A stretch of DNA of 64,000 nt from CALZJC01 sp963781065 (lineage in GTDB: Bacteria; Acidobacteriota; Thermoanaerobaculia; Multivoradales; JAHEKO01): assembly GCA_963781065.1 (NCBI GenBank), contig CAWAET010000011.1:71859-135858 (forward strand). Direction: 5' to 3'. Below, in pieces: positions 28,618 to 38,808 of this stretch (position 1 is the stretch's first letter; the number at the start of each line of letters is the position of its first letter). A program made the translations under genes and the position numbers. A model generated the notes under the pieces. That model did not search any database. It worked only from the letters and a program-made list of their open reading frames with translations, and was not told the origin of the DNA.

Positions 28618-29135
28618 CAGACCGGATCCTTCCCGGGGCTGCCGCCGCCGCGGCGGGCCAGCGCGGTGGCGGCAATCACCGCCGCCAGCAGCAGCACGCC
28701 GACGATCTCGAAGGGCAGCAGATAGGTGGTGAAGAGCTGTCGCGCCAGCGGCACGAGAGCCACGTCCTGTTCCGTCAGGGCGACCGCTTCGGTGCCGCCC
28801 TCGGCGGCCACGAACCAGCTGGCCAGCAGCCCGGCGAAGACCAGCGCCGCCAATGCCGCGCCCAGCTTCTGCAGCCGGTGCCCTCCGGCGGGCTCCTCGC
28901 GCTCGATGTTGAGCAGCATGATGACGAACAGGAAGAGGACCAGGATGGCGCCGGTGTAGACCAGGACCTGCAGCGCCGCCAGAAACGGCGCTCCCAGCAA
29001 CACGAACATCACGGCCAGCGAAATCAGGGTCACCACCAGGCTCATCACCGAATAGACCGGGTTGCGGTGGGTCACCACCACCATCGCCGAGGCCACGGCG
29101 AGGAACGCGAAGAGCGCGAAGACGGCCATCTCCAT
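28617..29135 (-). CDS. nuoJ: NADH-quinone oxidoreductase subunit J
   Basis: A 172-residue membrane subunit beginning MEMAVFALFAFLAVASAMVV at ATG 29135, 2 bp after the nuoH stop. It contains NPVYSVMSLVVTLISLAVMF and the TM3 pi-bulge-type segment LQVLVYTGAILVLFLFVIML, both family hallmarks. The C-terminal helix is preceded by a periplasmic loop of about 40 residues. It follows nuoH directly where most operons have nuoI, so the ferredoxin-like NuoI subunit is not encoded here. Confidence 0.95.
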   Translation of the reverse strand: MEMAVFALFAFLAVASAMVVVTHRNPVYSVMSLVVTLISLAVMFVLLGAPFLAALQVLVYTGAILVLFLFVIMLLNIEREEPAGGHRLQKLGAALAALVFAGLLASWFVAAEGGTEAVALTEQDVALVPLARQLFTTYLLPFEIVGVLLLAAVIAATALARRGGGSPGKDPV

Positions 29136-29137
29136 CG

Positions 29138-30160
29138 CTACAGGACCCCCCCCACGGTCAGCGCCGCTACCACCACCAGGTTGACGATCGCCAGCGGCAG
29201 CAGGACCTTCCAGCCGAGCCGCATCAGCTGGTCGAAGCGGAAGCGCGGGAAGCTCCAGCGCACCCAGACGAAGAACAGCATGAAGACGGCGATCTTGGCC
29301 ACCAGGACGGTCAGGCCCAGAAGACCGGCCACCGCCCAGTGGCCGCTGTAGTCGATGCCCGGAAAGTGCCAGCCGCCAAAGTAGAGAGTCGCGGCCAGGG
29401 CCGAGAGCGTCGCCATGCTCATGTACTCGCCCATGAAGAAGAGGGCGAACTTCATCGAGCTGTACTCGGTGTGGTAGCCGGCGACCAGCTCGGACTCGGC
29501 CTCGGGCAGGTCGAATGGCAGCCGGTTGGTCTCCGCGAAGGCGGCGACCAGAAAGACAAAGAAGCCGACGAACTGGGGCAGGATGTTCCAGACGCCCTGA
29601 GCCTGCGCCGTCACCACGTCGTCGAGCCGGAACGAGCCGACCGGGATCAGCACCGCGACCACCGACAGCGTCAGCGCCAGCTCGTAGCTGATCATCTGCG
29701 CCGAGGCGCGGACCGCGCCCATGAGCGAGTACTTGTTGTCCGAGCTGTAGCCGGCCATGACCAGCGAGTAGACGCCGAGGCTGGCCAGCGCCAGCAGCAG
29801 CAGCACGCCGGTGTTGACGTCGGCGACGATCAGGTTGACCGGTCGGCCGCCGATCTCGACGACCGGGCCGAACGGGATCACCACGAAGGTGGTCAGCGCC
29901 GGCACCAGGGCCAGCACCGGCGCCAGCAGGTAGAGGGGCTTGTCGGCCCCGGCCGGGATGATGTCCTCCTTGAAGAGGAACTTGACCGCGTCGGCGAGAC
30001 CCTGGAACAGGCCCAGCGGACCGACCCGGTTGGGGCCGCGGCGATCCTGCATCAGCGCCGAGCCGCGGCGCTCGACCCACAGCATGATCGGCGCCGTCAT
30101 CAGCAGCACGGCCAGCCAGGTGGCCATCTTGCCCAGCGTTGCGATGATGCCGAAGCTCAC
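29138..30160 (-). CDS. nuoH: NADH-quinone oxidoreductase subunit H
   Basis: A 340-residue, eight-helix subunit that forms the quinone-binding site with NuoB and NuoD. Landmarks: WVERRGSALMQDRRGPNRVG (the first cytoplasmic loop), LALTLSVVAVLI, AFAETNRLPFDLPEAESELV with the acidic E-loop, EYSSMKFALFFMGEYMSMAT, and FVWVRWSFPRFRFDQLMRLG. Length and motifs are normal. The start at 30160 lies 11 bp after nuoG. No frame problem. Confidence 0.97.
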   Translation of the reverse strand: MSFGIIATLGKMATWLAVLLMTAPIMLWVERRGSALMQDRRGPNRVGPLGLFQGLADAVKFLFKEDIIPAGADKPLYLLAPVLALVPALTTFVVIPFGPVVEIGGRPVNLIVADVNTGVLLLLALASLGVYSLVMAGYSSDNKYSLMGAVRASAQMISYELALTLSVVAVLIPVGSFRLDDVVTAQAQGVWNILPQFVGFFVFLVAAFAETNRLPFDLPEAESELVAGYHTEYSSMKFALFFMGEYMSMATLSALAATLYFGGWHFPGIDYSGHWAVAGLLGLTVLVAKIAVFMLFFVWVRWSFPRFRFDQLMRLGWKVLLPLAIVNLVVVAALTVGGVL

Positions 30161-30171
30161 GTCCGGGTTCC

Positions 30172-31790
30172 TCAGCCGCCCGCCGGCTCGCCGGCGTCGA
30201 GCGCCACGCCGTGCGGCGGCAGCGTGTCCAGCTTGTGGCCGGCCAGCGCCGGCACCGCCGCCGCGAAGCGGGCGAAGACCTCTTCCGGAGTCAGGGGATC
30301 GGGCAGGTCGGGCTCGAACCGGCGCAGCAGTGCGCCCAGCGCCTCGACCCCGGAGAGCGCGCCGCCGGCGGGCGGGAAGGCGCGCTCGAACCGCTGCAGG
30401 CGGCGCTGCGAGTTGACGAAAGTGCCCTCGCTCTCGGCGTGGGTCGCCAGCGGCAGCGCCACGTCGGCGGCGCCGGCCAGCTTCGAGTCGCGCCAGCTGA
30501 AGACCACCAGCGTGCGCGCCGCGCGCAGCCGCTGCACGACCGCTGGGTCGTCGGCGGCCTCGCCCAGGTCCCCGGCGACCACCAGCACCGCGCAGCCCTC
30601 CGCGCCGTCGCCCTTGACCAGCTCGGAGGCGCCCAGCCCGCCGTCGCCGGGCACCAGGCCGGCGAGCTCGGCGCCGCGCCGGTTGGGCCCGGTCTCGCGG
30701 CCGCGGACGCCGCCGAGCAGGTTGGGGATCTCCCGCTCGGGCCCGATCTCGGCGTAGGCGCCGCGATGGGGCGACCGCACGGTTTCGGCCAACCGGGCGA
30801 GAAGCCAGGCCTCCTCGGTGCTCAGGTCGCTGCCGCCGAGGAAGGCGATCCGGCCGTCGCCGGCGGCCGCCAGCAGCGCGTTGCCGGCCGCCTCGAGGCC
30901 GCCGTGCCAGTCCGTCGGGGCCGTTTCGCCGCCGCGAGCGAGGCGTGGCGAGAGCAGCCGGCTGCCCTCGCGGACGTAGGGCTCGAAGGTGGTCCGCCCG
31001 TGGTCACACATCCAGTAGTCGTTGACCTCGGGGTTGTAGCGTGGCTTGTAGCGCCGGATGACGCCGCGGCGGTGCTCGAGGGTGATGTTGCAGCCGGCAT
31101 CGCAGCCGGTGCAGATCGACGGCCGCTTGTCCAGGTACCAGACCCGCTCGGCGAAGCGGAACCGGGTCGAGGTGAGCGCCCCGACCGGGCAGACGTCGAC
31201 GACGCAGGTCGACAGGTCGTTGTCCAGCACCTTGCCTGGGAAGACGCCGATCTCGGTGCGGGCGCCGCGCTGGAAGAACCCCAGCTCGCTGGTGCCGCTG
31301 ATCTCCTCGGTGAAGCGGATGCACCGCGTGCACTGGATGCAGCGGTTCATGTTGAGCACCACGCTCGGCCCCAGCGGGATCCGCTCGCGCCCCGGGTAGG
31401 TGCGCTTCTCCTCGTAGCGGAAGCGGGAGAACGCCTGGCCGTGCTTGAACGAGTAGTCCTGCAGCCCGCACTCGCCGGCCTGGTCGCAGATCGGGCAGTC
31501 GAGCGGATGGTTGATGAGCAGGAACTCCATCATCCCCCGCTGCGCCTCCCGCACCTCCGGGTCGTCGACCACGACCTTCATGCCGTCCTTCATCACCTGG
31601 GTGGTGCAGCCGGCCGCCAGCTTCGGCATCCCCTCCACCTTGACCAGGCACATCCGGCACTGGCCGACCACCGATAGCCGCGGGTGGTAGCAGTAGTGGG
31701 GGATCTGGACGCCCACCTTGAGCGCCGCCTCGATCAGATTGGTGCCGGCCTCGACCTCGACCGTACGGCCGTCGATGGTGACCTCGGGCA

Positions 31791-31791
<1 letters not shown>
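30172..31791 (-). CDS. nuoG: NADH-quinone oxidoreductase subunit G, short form
   Basis: The iron-sulfur subunit carrying clusters N1b, N4 and N5. The [2Fe-2S] domain at residues 1-80 has C34, C45 and C48 (HYCYHPRLSVVGQCRMC) plus a fourth Cys in AAGCTTQ. HPLDCPICDQAGECGLQDYS binds a [4Fe-4S] cluster, MNRCIQCTRCIRFTEE another, and SICTGCDAGCNITLEHRRG lies where the extra N7-type site occurs. At 539 residues it is much shorter than E. coli NuoG (about 900): the molybdopterin-oxidoreductase-like domain is cut down to about 250 residues with a Pro/Gly-rich end. The start at ATG 31791 overlaps the nuoF stop by one base (TGATG). The literal upstream reading fuses with a shifted nuoF; that fusion is an artefact of the insertion in nuoF. 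Confidence 0.94.
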
Positions 31792-33087
<1,296 letters not shown>

Positions 33088-33088
<1 letters not shown>

Positions 33089-33588
33089 CAGTCGAGCTCC
33101 TCGAGGATGCGCCGGGCGCCGTCCGGGGTCAGCGGCCCGTGGTAGTCGTCGTCGACCATCATCATCGGCGCCTGCTCGCAAGCCCCGAGGCATTCGAAGT
33201 GGACGTAGGAGCAGCGGCCGTCGGCGGTGACCTGGTCCTCCTCGACGCGGAGCTCGTCGCGCAGGGTGGCGAGGATCTCGTTGGCGCCGCGCAGGGCGCA
33301 GGGCAGGTTGTTGCACACCCGAATGCGGTGCCGGCCGACCGGCCGCTGGTGGTAGAGATCGTAGAAGGTGACGACGCCGTAGACCCGGGCCGGCGGCAGG
33401 TCGAGCTCGGCGGCCACCGCCAGGATCGCCTCGTCGGGCAGCCAGCCGTCCCAGTGCGCCTGGGCCAGGTGCAGCGCCGGCAGCAGCAGCGCCTCGGCGG
33501 TGGGGTAGCCGGGACGCAACGCGTCGATCGCCGCGCGGACGCCGTCCGGCAGCGTGACGGCTGGCTTCATGGCGCCGGGCTCAGCCAT
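33088..33588 (-). CDS. nuoE: NADH-quinone oxidoreductase subunit E
   Basis: A 166-residue thioredoxin-like [2Fe-2S] subunit (cluster N1a). Ligands are visible as VCNNLPC (C-x4-C) and ECLGAC (C-x3-C). GVVTFYDLYHQRPVGRHRI is the usual preceding segment. The start at 33588 overlaps the nuoA stop by 8 bp; an internal Met at residue 7 is an alternative. Placed directly after nuoA with no nuoB, C or D between them. Confidence 0.96.
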
Positions 33589-33973
33589 CTCCGGTTCCCG
33601 CTCCCGCCGGTCGGCGCGGGTCGAGATCGAGACCGCCCTTGCGCCAGATGTAGACCAGCCCCACGACGACCAGGCCGATGAAGACCATCACCGCCCAGAA
33701 CAGCGGCCAGCCGCCCTCGCGCAACACCAGCACCCAGGGGTAGAGAAACGCCGCCTCGACGTCGAAGATGACGAAGTCGATCGCCACCAGGAAGAACAGT
33801 ACCGAGACCCGCTTGCGCGAGCGGTCGAGCAACGGCTCGCCCGACTCGTACGCCGACAGCAGCGTCTTGCCCTGCCGGCGCCGGCCGAGCAGGCTGGAGA
33901 GGCCGACGATGACGCCGCCCATCAGGAGTGCGAATCCCAGGGCGAGGAGCACCGGGTAGTGGTCGGCAGGCAT
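33581..33973 (-). CDS. nuoA: NADH-quinone oxidoreductase subunit A
   Basis: A 130-residue, three-helix subunit, first gene of the nuo operon. Family hallmarks: YESGEPLLDRSRKRVSVLFF (where most have YECGxxP; here the Cys of the mobile loop is replaced by Ser), then FLVAIDFVIFDVEAAFLYPW with the conserved acidic residues, and a C-terminal TM. The Cys-to-Ser change is at the loop whose exposure marks the active/deactive switch in mitochondrial ND3; its meaning in this bacterium is unknown. Confidence 0.95.
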   Translation of the reverse strand: MPADHYPVLLALGFALLMGGVIVGLSSLLGRRRQGKTLLSAYESGEPLLDRSRKRVSVLFFLVAIDFVIFDVEAAFLYPWVLVLREGGWPLFWAVMVFIGLVVVGLVYIWRKGGLDLDPRRPAGAGTGDG

Positions 33974-34228
33974 CGGCGGTATCGACTGAACTGGTCACCG
34001 CACCGGCCGATCCGGCCGCACCTCGCGGTGCCCTGACGACGGTCGCCGTGTGCTGCCGCGACCGCTCGTGAAGAATGTCACAAGCTCCGCGCGAGTGACA
34101 ACCCGTGCCGGTGCGGCTCTGGCGGGCGGGTCGCTGATAGGCTGCGCAGGAGCGACATGGGAGGCTGCAGAGCCGACCGCGCCGGCGGGTTGCCGGCGCA
34201 CGCGTCAAGAACGAGCTGCAAAGGGTGA
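33974..34228 (-). promoter_or_regulatory. Upstream region of the nuo operon
   Basis: 255 bp between tRNA-Leu and nuoA with no credible ORF. It must contain the nuo promoter unless tRNA and nuo are one transcript. On the minus strand a TTGTCA (34094-34099) and a TTGACG (34203-34208) occur but neither has an obvious -10. I saw no Rex-type palindrome. Confidence 0.35.
34179..34199 (-). terminator. Perfect GC hairpin downstream of tRNA-Leu
   Basis: GCGCCGGC (34179-34186) and GCCGGCGC (34192-34199) form a perfect 8-bp stem around a 5-base loop, 30 bp after the tRNA 3' end. No T tract follows on the minus strand, so termination is plausible but not certain; a processing or attenuator structure is an alternative. 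Confidence 0.5.
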
Positions 34229-34316
34229 TGGTGCGAAAGGGGGGACTCGAACCCCCACGGCCTTTTGGGCCACTAGGTCCTGAACCTAGCGCGTCTACCA
34301 ATTCCGCCACTTTCGC
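34229..34316 (-). tRNA. tRNA-Leu(CAG), CCA encoded
   Basis: A complete cloverleaf on the minus strand. The acceptor 7-bp stem is GCGAAAG paired with CTTTCGC. The anticodon stem CTAGG/CCTAG encloses loop TTCAGGA, so the anticodon is CAG (Leu). A long variable arm (TGGCCCAAAAGGCC) is typical of class II tRNAs. The T-arm is GGGGGTTCGAGTCCCCC, and CCA is encoded at 34231-34229. Confidence 0.97.
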
Positions 34317-34419
34317 GGCCGCCCGAATCATAGGAGCACCCAGTGATCAAGTCAATCTACAAGTCGGCGTCGCGCCGGCCGCCGGTGGCCGTCCGCCCCG
34401 GTAATACCGAGAAGTCGCC

Positions 34420-36711
34420 ATGAGCCTCGTCAGCCGTTTGGCGGGTGACGAGGCGCTTCTGCGGGCGGAGGTCCTGGACCGGCTGGCCCAGGCCGGCCGC
34501 AAGGGCCTGGCCGACGATGAGCTCGCCGCCGGGCTCTCGCCGGAGTGGCCGGCGGAGGCGGTGCGGGCCACCCTCGGCGCGCTGGCCGACGAGGGCGAGG
34601 CGGTGCAGTGGAACCGCCGCTGGATGCCGATCGCAGCCAGCGGCTGGATGGTGGGCGAGGTCCAGGTGCTCGAGAGCGGCGATGCGGTGGTGGTGACGGC
34701 GGGCGCCAGCGCGCCTGCCTGGTCCGTGCGCGCGGCCGACCTCAAGGGTGCCGGCGTCGGCGACGCCGTGCTGGTCCGGCCGCTGAGGCCGAGCCGGCCG
34801 CCCGAGGGCCGTCCCGGACGGCTGCCGCGGGCGCTCGTTGTCCGCCGGCTGGGCCGCCGCCGGCGCCGCCTGGTCGGCACTCTCGAGGCCGTCCCGGGCG
34901 GCCGGCGCCGTCTGGTGCCGTTCGACCCCCGGTCACGGCTGGAGCCCTGGGTCGAGGGCGGCGACGATCTGGCCGACGACGTCTACGTGGTCGTCGAGCT
35001 CGAAGAGCGCCGCCCCGATCTCGAGCCGCTGGCCAGGGTGGCCGAAGTGCTGGGCTCGGCCGCCACGCCGGGCGTCGACGTGGAGATCGTGCTGCGCCAC
35101 TACGAGATCCCGGAGCCGTTCCCGCCCGGGCTCGAGGAGGCGGCCGGCAAGCTGCCGCCAGACCCGGTGGAGAGCGACTTCCGTGGCCGCCTCGACCTGC
35201 GGGACACCCTGACGGTGACCATCGACGGCGCCACCGCGCGCGACTTCGACGACGCCATCTCGGTCGAGGAGACCGACTCGGGCGGCTGGCGGCTGGGCAT
35301 CCACATCGCCGACGTCGCCCACTACGTCGAGGAGGGCAGCGCGCTGGATCTCGAGGCCTACCGCCGGGGCACCAGCGTCTACTTTCCCGACCGGGCGGTG
35401 CCGATGCTGCCCGAGCACCTCTCGAACGGCCTCTGCTCGCTGCGCCCCGACGTGCCGCGGCTGACGATGTCGGCGTTCCTGACCCTCGACGGCCGCGGCA
35501 AGGTGGTGGGCCGGAGCTTTGCCGAGTCGGTAATCCGCAGCGGCCGGCGGCTGACCTACCAGGAGGTGACGCGGCTGATCGAGGAGCCGCGGCCGGGCGA
35601 CGAGCGGGAGTACGGCGCGGTGCTGGACCTGCTGCGCCGCGCCGAGGCGCTGATGCGCAAGCTGCTGGCGCGCCGTGCGGCCCGCGGCTCGATCGACTTC
35701 GACCTGCCCGAGGGCGACGTGATCCTGGACACCGAGGGCTTCACCGTCGGCGTCCGCCCCGGCGAGCGCACGGTCGCCCACCGGATCATCGAAGAATTCA
35801 TGATCGCCGCCAACGAGACGGTGGCGCGCGAGCTCGAGGGCGCCGGCGAGCCGGCGCTCTACCGGCTGCACGACCCGCCCTCCCAGGTCGCTCTCGAGGA
35901 GCTGCGCGACACCCTGGCGCCGCTGGGACTGCCGCTCAAGGGAGATCTGGCGGCGCCGCAGCCTTCGGCGCTGCAGGCCGTGCTGCGCCGGGTCGAGGGC
36001 CGCGACGAGGAGCCCTTCGTCTCCAGCCTGGTCCTGCGCTCGATGCAGCGGGCGATCTACAGCCCGGAGTCGCGCGGCCACTACGCCCTGGCCAGCCGCC
36101 ACTACACTCACTTCACCTCGCCGATCCGGCGCTATCCCGACCTGGTGATCCACCGGCGGCTCAAGGCCCGGCTGCGTGGGCAACCGGTCGAGAGTGCCGA
36201 GACCCTGGCCCAGCGCCTGCCGGCCATCGCCGTCCACTGCAGCACCACCGAGCGGCGCGCCGAGCGGGCCGAGCGCGACCTGCTGCAGTGGAAGCTGGTG
36301 CGGTTGCTGGCGGGGCGGGTGGGGGAGAGCTTCGGCGGCCGGATCTCAGGCGTCCAGCCGTTCGGGCTCTTCGTCATGCTGAACAACTACTTCGTCGACG
36401 GCCTGGTGGCCATCCGCACCCTGGCCGACGACTTCTACGTCTACGATCCGGCCTCGCACACGCTCAAGGGCAGCGCCAAGGAGAGGGTCTTCCGCCTCGG
36501 GGACCAGGTCGAGGCCGTCCTCAGCGGCGTCTCGCTGCGCCACCGCGGCCTCGACCTGCGGATCGCCGGCATGCCGGAGCCGCCCGAGCGGCAGCGCCGG
36601 GGGCGCCGGCCGGCCGACCGCCGGCCGGGAGAGCGCAAGGAGGCGGGGAAGTCCACGCGGCGGGGCAAGGGGGGCGGTCGAGGCCGCGGCCGGGGCGGCC
36701 AGTCGCGATAG
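34420..36711 (+). CDS. rnr: Ribonuclease R (RNB-family 3'-5' exoribonuclease)
   Basis: A 763-residue processive exoribonuclease that degrades structured RNA. Domains: an N-terminal winged-helix (about residues 10-70, LRAEVLDRLAQAGRKGLADD), cold-shock-like OB regions (about 75-220), the RNB catalytic domain (about 250-600) with IDGATARDFDDAISVEE carrying the metal-binding aspartates, LGIHIADVAHYVEEGS, and SRHYTHFTSPIRRYPDLVIH; then an S1 domain (GRVGESFGGRISGVQPFGLF). It ends in a 50-residue Arg/Lys/Gly tail like the basic tail of RNase R. Start ATG 34420 is in good agreement with the family. Confidence 0.95.
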   Translation: MSLVSRLAGDEALLRAEVLDRLAQAGRKGLADDELAAGLSPEWPAEAVRATLGALADEGEAVQWNRRWMPIAASGWMVGEVQVLESGDAVVVTAGASAPAWSVRAADLKGAGVGDAVLVRPLRPSRPPEGRPGRLPRALVVRRLGRRRRRLVGTLEAVPGGRRRLVPFDPRSRLEPWVEGGDDLADDVYVVVELEERRPDLEPLARVAEVLGSAATPGVDVEIVLRHYEIPEPFPPGLEEAAGKLPPDPVESDFRGRLDLRDTLTVTIDGATARDFDDAISVEETDSGGWRLGIHIADVAHYVEEGSALDLEAYRRGTSVYFPDRAVPMLPEHLSNGLCSLRPDVPRLTMSAFLTLDGRGKVVGRSFAESVIRSGRRLTYQEVTRLIEEPRPGDEREYGAVLDLLRRAEALMRKLLARRAARGSIDFDLPEGDVILDTEGFTVGVRPGERTVAHRIIEEFMIAANETVARELEGAGEPALYRLHDPPSQVALEELRDTLAPLGLPLKGDLAAPQPSALQAVLRRVEGRDEEPFVSSLVLRSMQRAIYSPESRGHYALASRHYTHFTSPIRRYPDLVIHRRLKARLRGQPVESAETLAQRLPAIAVHCSTTERRAERAERDLLQWKLVRLLAGRVGESFGGRISGVQPFGLFVMLNNYFVDGLVAIRTLADDFYVYDPASHTLKGSAKERVFRLGDQVEAVLSGVSLRHRGLDLRIAGMPEPPERQRRGRRPADRRPGERKEAGKSTRRGKGGGRGRGRGGQSR

Positions 36712-36720
36712 AATCGCCGT

Positions 36721-37179
36721 ATGCGCGTTCCCCGCATCGCCCTTTCGCTGCTGCTCCTGGCGGTTGTCGCCTGCTCCTCGTCCGAGAAGCGGCAGGAGGT
36801 GGACACCGAGTCGATCGCCGCCGCCCTCGAGGCCTACTTGCCGTTGCTGGGCCAGGCCTACGCCACCGGCGACCTGACGCCGCTCGAAGGGCTGGCGGCG
36901 CAGAAGGAGATCGCCGCGGTCGAGAAGCGGATCAGCGACCTGGCCGACCAGGGCCGCGTGCTCGAGCCCATCTTTCGCGAGCTGACCATCGAAGAGGCGA
37001 CGGTGTTCAACTACGCCAACGCCTACGTCAGCACGGTGGAGGTCTGGGACCTGCGCTCGCTGGCGACCGGCTCGCGCGAGCAGCTGGCCGAGGACATCGG
37101 CCAGCGCAACCGGGTCAAGTACCAGCTCAAGCGCGAGGGCGACAGCTGGCGGGTGCTCTTCCGGGCGAAGCAGGGCTGA
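36721..37179 (+). CDS. Small lipoprotein, NTF2/IMS-like fold suspected
   Basis: 152 residues. The signal peptide ends in the lipobox LLAVVACSSS (Cys near residue 18), so a lipidated periplasmic protein is likely. The mature part has two helices (TESIAAALEAYLPLLGQAYA) followed by a beta-rich half (ATVFNYANAYVSTVEVWDLR and RVKYQLKREGDSWRVLF). This resembles the NTF2/IMS (inner-membrane/scaffold) accessory domains often attached to lipoproteins, but I am not certain. It starts 9 bp after rnr. The next 221 bp up to der (37180-37400) contain no ORF or clear hairpin that I can support. Confidence 0.8.
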   Translation: MRVPRIALSLLLLAVVACSSSEKRQEVDTESIAAALEAYLPLLGQAYATGDLTPLEGLAAQKEIAAVEKRISDLADQGRVLEPIFRELTIEEATVFNYANAYVSTVEVWDLRSLATGSREQLAEDIGQRNRVKYQLKREGDSWRVLFRAKQG

Positions 37180-37400
37180 GCGGCGACCGGAGCAGACCGC
37201 AGAGGAAGCTCAGCGCAGATCGGCCGTCTTGCGCAAGGCCCGCGCCCCTTTGGCGGGAAGTCGATCCTGCGCGCGCTGCTTTCGCTGCGTGCTCGGACGA
37301 TTCCCGCTGTCGGGGCGCTGCTCCGGCAGTGGATGCGGCAGCGCGCGCTCGAGGGCCGCGGCCAGGCGCCGTAAGGCCGGCAGTGTGGCAAACTGAACGG

Positions 37401-38699
37401 ATGTCGATCACCCCCACCGTGGCGATTGTCGGGCGTCCCAACGTCGGCAAGTCGACCCTGTTCAACCGCCTGGTAGGGCGGCGGCAGGCGATCGTGCATG
37501 ACAAGCCCGGGGTGACCCGCGACCGGATCACCGGGCTGGCGGAGCTGGCCCCCGAGCGCACGGCGATCGTGATCGACACCGGCGGGCTGGTGCCGGGCGA
37601 CGAGGCCTCGGGCCTCAACGAGCAGGTCTTCGCGGCGGTGGAGGAGAGCGATCTGGTGGTGGTAGTGGTCGACGGCAAGCAGGGTCTGGTGTCGGCGGAC
37701 GAGACCGTGGCGGCGGCCATCCGGCGCTACGGCCGGCCGACCCTGCTGGTGGTCAACAAGGCCGACACCCGGCTCGCCCGCGACCAGTTCCACGACTTCC
37801 ATCGGCTCGGTCTCGAGCCCCAGCTGCTGCTGTCGGCCGAGCACGGCGGCGGCGTCGGCGAGCTGCGCGACGCGCTGCTCGAGATGCTGCCGGCCGGGGG
37901 CGAGCCCGCCACCGGCGAGCTGCCCCGGCTGACCATCGTCGGCCGCCCCAACGTCGGCAAGTCGTCGCTGCTCAACCGGATCACCGGCAGCCGGCGGGCG
38001 GTGGTCGCCGCCACCCCGGGCACGACTCGCGACCCGATCAACTCCGTGGTCGAGACCGAGGCCGGCCGCTACCTGCTGGTCGACACCGCGGGCATTCGCC
38101 GCCGCTCGCGAATGATCGACGCGCCGGAGGAGCTGGCGGTGATGATGGCCCGCCGCCAGATCGAGCAGGCCGAGCTCGCCATCCTGGTGATCGAGGCGCC
38201 GCAGGGGGTGACCACCGGCGATCTGGCCATCGCCGGCTCGATCTGGGATCTTGGCCGAGCCGCCCTGGTGCTGGTCAACAAGTGGGACCTGCTCGACGAG
38301 GACGGCCGGCGGCGGCTCGACGACAGCTGGGAACGGCTCGAGACCCTGCTGGCCGCGCCACGCCGGCTCAACGTCTCGGCCGAGACCGGGCGAGGCCTGG
38401 AGAAGCTCTTTCCCACGGCTGCCGAGGTGCTGACCGACTTCCGATACGAGATGTCGACCGGCGACGTCAACCGGCTGTTCGAAAGCGCCATCGTGCGGCA
38501 CAACCCGCCGGTGTTCTCGGGCAAGCCCTGGAAGCTGTTCTACGCCACCCAGGTGGGCACCGGGCCGCCGGCGTTCCTGCTCTTCGCCAACCGCCGGCTG
38601 CCGCGGGGCCACACCTACCGGCGCTATCTGGTGAACGCCGTGCGGCGCGAGGTCGGCCTGCCCGGAGTGCCGATCCGGCTGACCGTCAGGCGCCGATAG
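37401..38699 (+). CDS. der: Ribosome-associated GTPase Der (EngA)
   Basis: A 432-residue double-GTPase required for assembly of the 50S subunit. G1 motifs GRPNVGKSTLFNRLVG (residue 10) and GRPNVGKSSLLNRITG (about 183); G3 DTGG and DTAG; G4 NKAD and NKWD; C-terminal KH-like domain with PPVFSGKPWKLFYATQVGTG and GVPIRLTVRRR at the end. Start ATG 37401 places the first P-loop normally. Length is slightly short of the E. coli protein (490) because the linkers are compact. Confidence 0.97.
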   Translation: MSITPTVAIVGRPNVGKSTLFNRLVGRRQAIVHDKPGVTRDRITGLAELAPERTAIVIDTGGLVPGDEASGLNEQVFAAVEESDLVVVVVDGKQGLVSADETVAAAIRRYGRPTLLVVNKADTRLARDQFHDFHRLGLEPQLLLSAEHGGGVGELRDALLEMLPAGGEPATGELPRLTIVGRPNVGKSSLLNRITGSRRAVVAATPGTTRDPINSVVETEAGRYLLVDTAGIRRRSRMIDAPEELAVMMARRQIEQAELAILVIEAPQGVTTGDLAIAGSIWDLGRAALVLVNKWDLLDEDGRRRLDDSWERLETLLAAPRRLNVSAETGRGLEKLFPTAAEVLTDFRYEMSTGDVNRLFESAIVRHNPPVFSGKPWKLFYATQVGTGPPAFLLFANRRLPRGHTYRRYLVNAVRREVGLPGVPIRLTVRRR

Positions 38700-38757
38700 C
38701 CGGCCAGGGCACAGAGAGAACCTTCGATATAGTGCTTGCTTGCGGCCGGACCTTCAT

Positions 38758-38777
38758 GTAGATTCTAGAGAATCTAC
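38758..38777. promoter_or_regulatory. Perfect 9-bp inverted repeat upstream of ihf (candidate operator)
   Basis: GTAGATTCT (38758-38766) and AGAATCTAC (38769-38777) are perfect inverted repeats with a 2-bp spacer. They stand out as AT-rich in GC-rich DNA, 31 bp before the ihf start. A TATAGT hexamer (38728-38733) upstream could be a -10. The repeat is too tight for an RNA terminator and has no T tract, so a repressor site (possibly for IHF/HU or the MerR protein encoded downstream) is my inference. Confidence 0.5.
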
Positions 38778-38808
38778 TTGAACTCCGCGCCGCCGTAGGC
38801 GCCCACCG

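Noticed and set aside
38069..38524. Minus-strand Ser/Arg-rich frames within der
   Set aside because: Codon-position shadow of the GTPase. The same kind of Ser/Arg-rich frame appears opposite nearly every gene here.
34545..38699. A 1384-codon plus frame spanning rnr, the lipoprotein and der
   Set aside because: Only its last 432 codons (der) are protein-like. The earlier part is a GC-rich shadow of rnr in another frame, in which stop codons are rare by composition.
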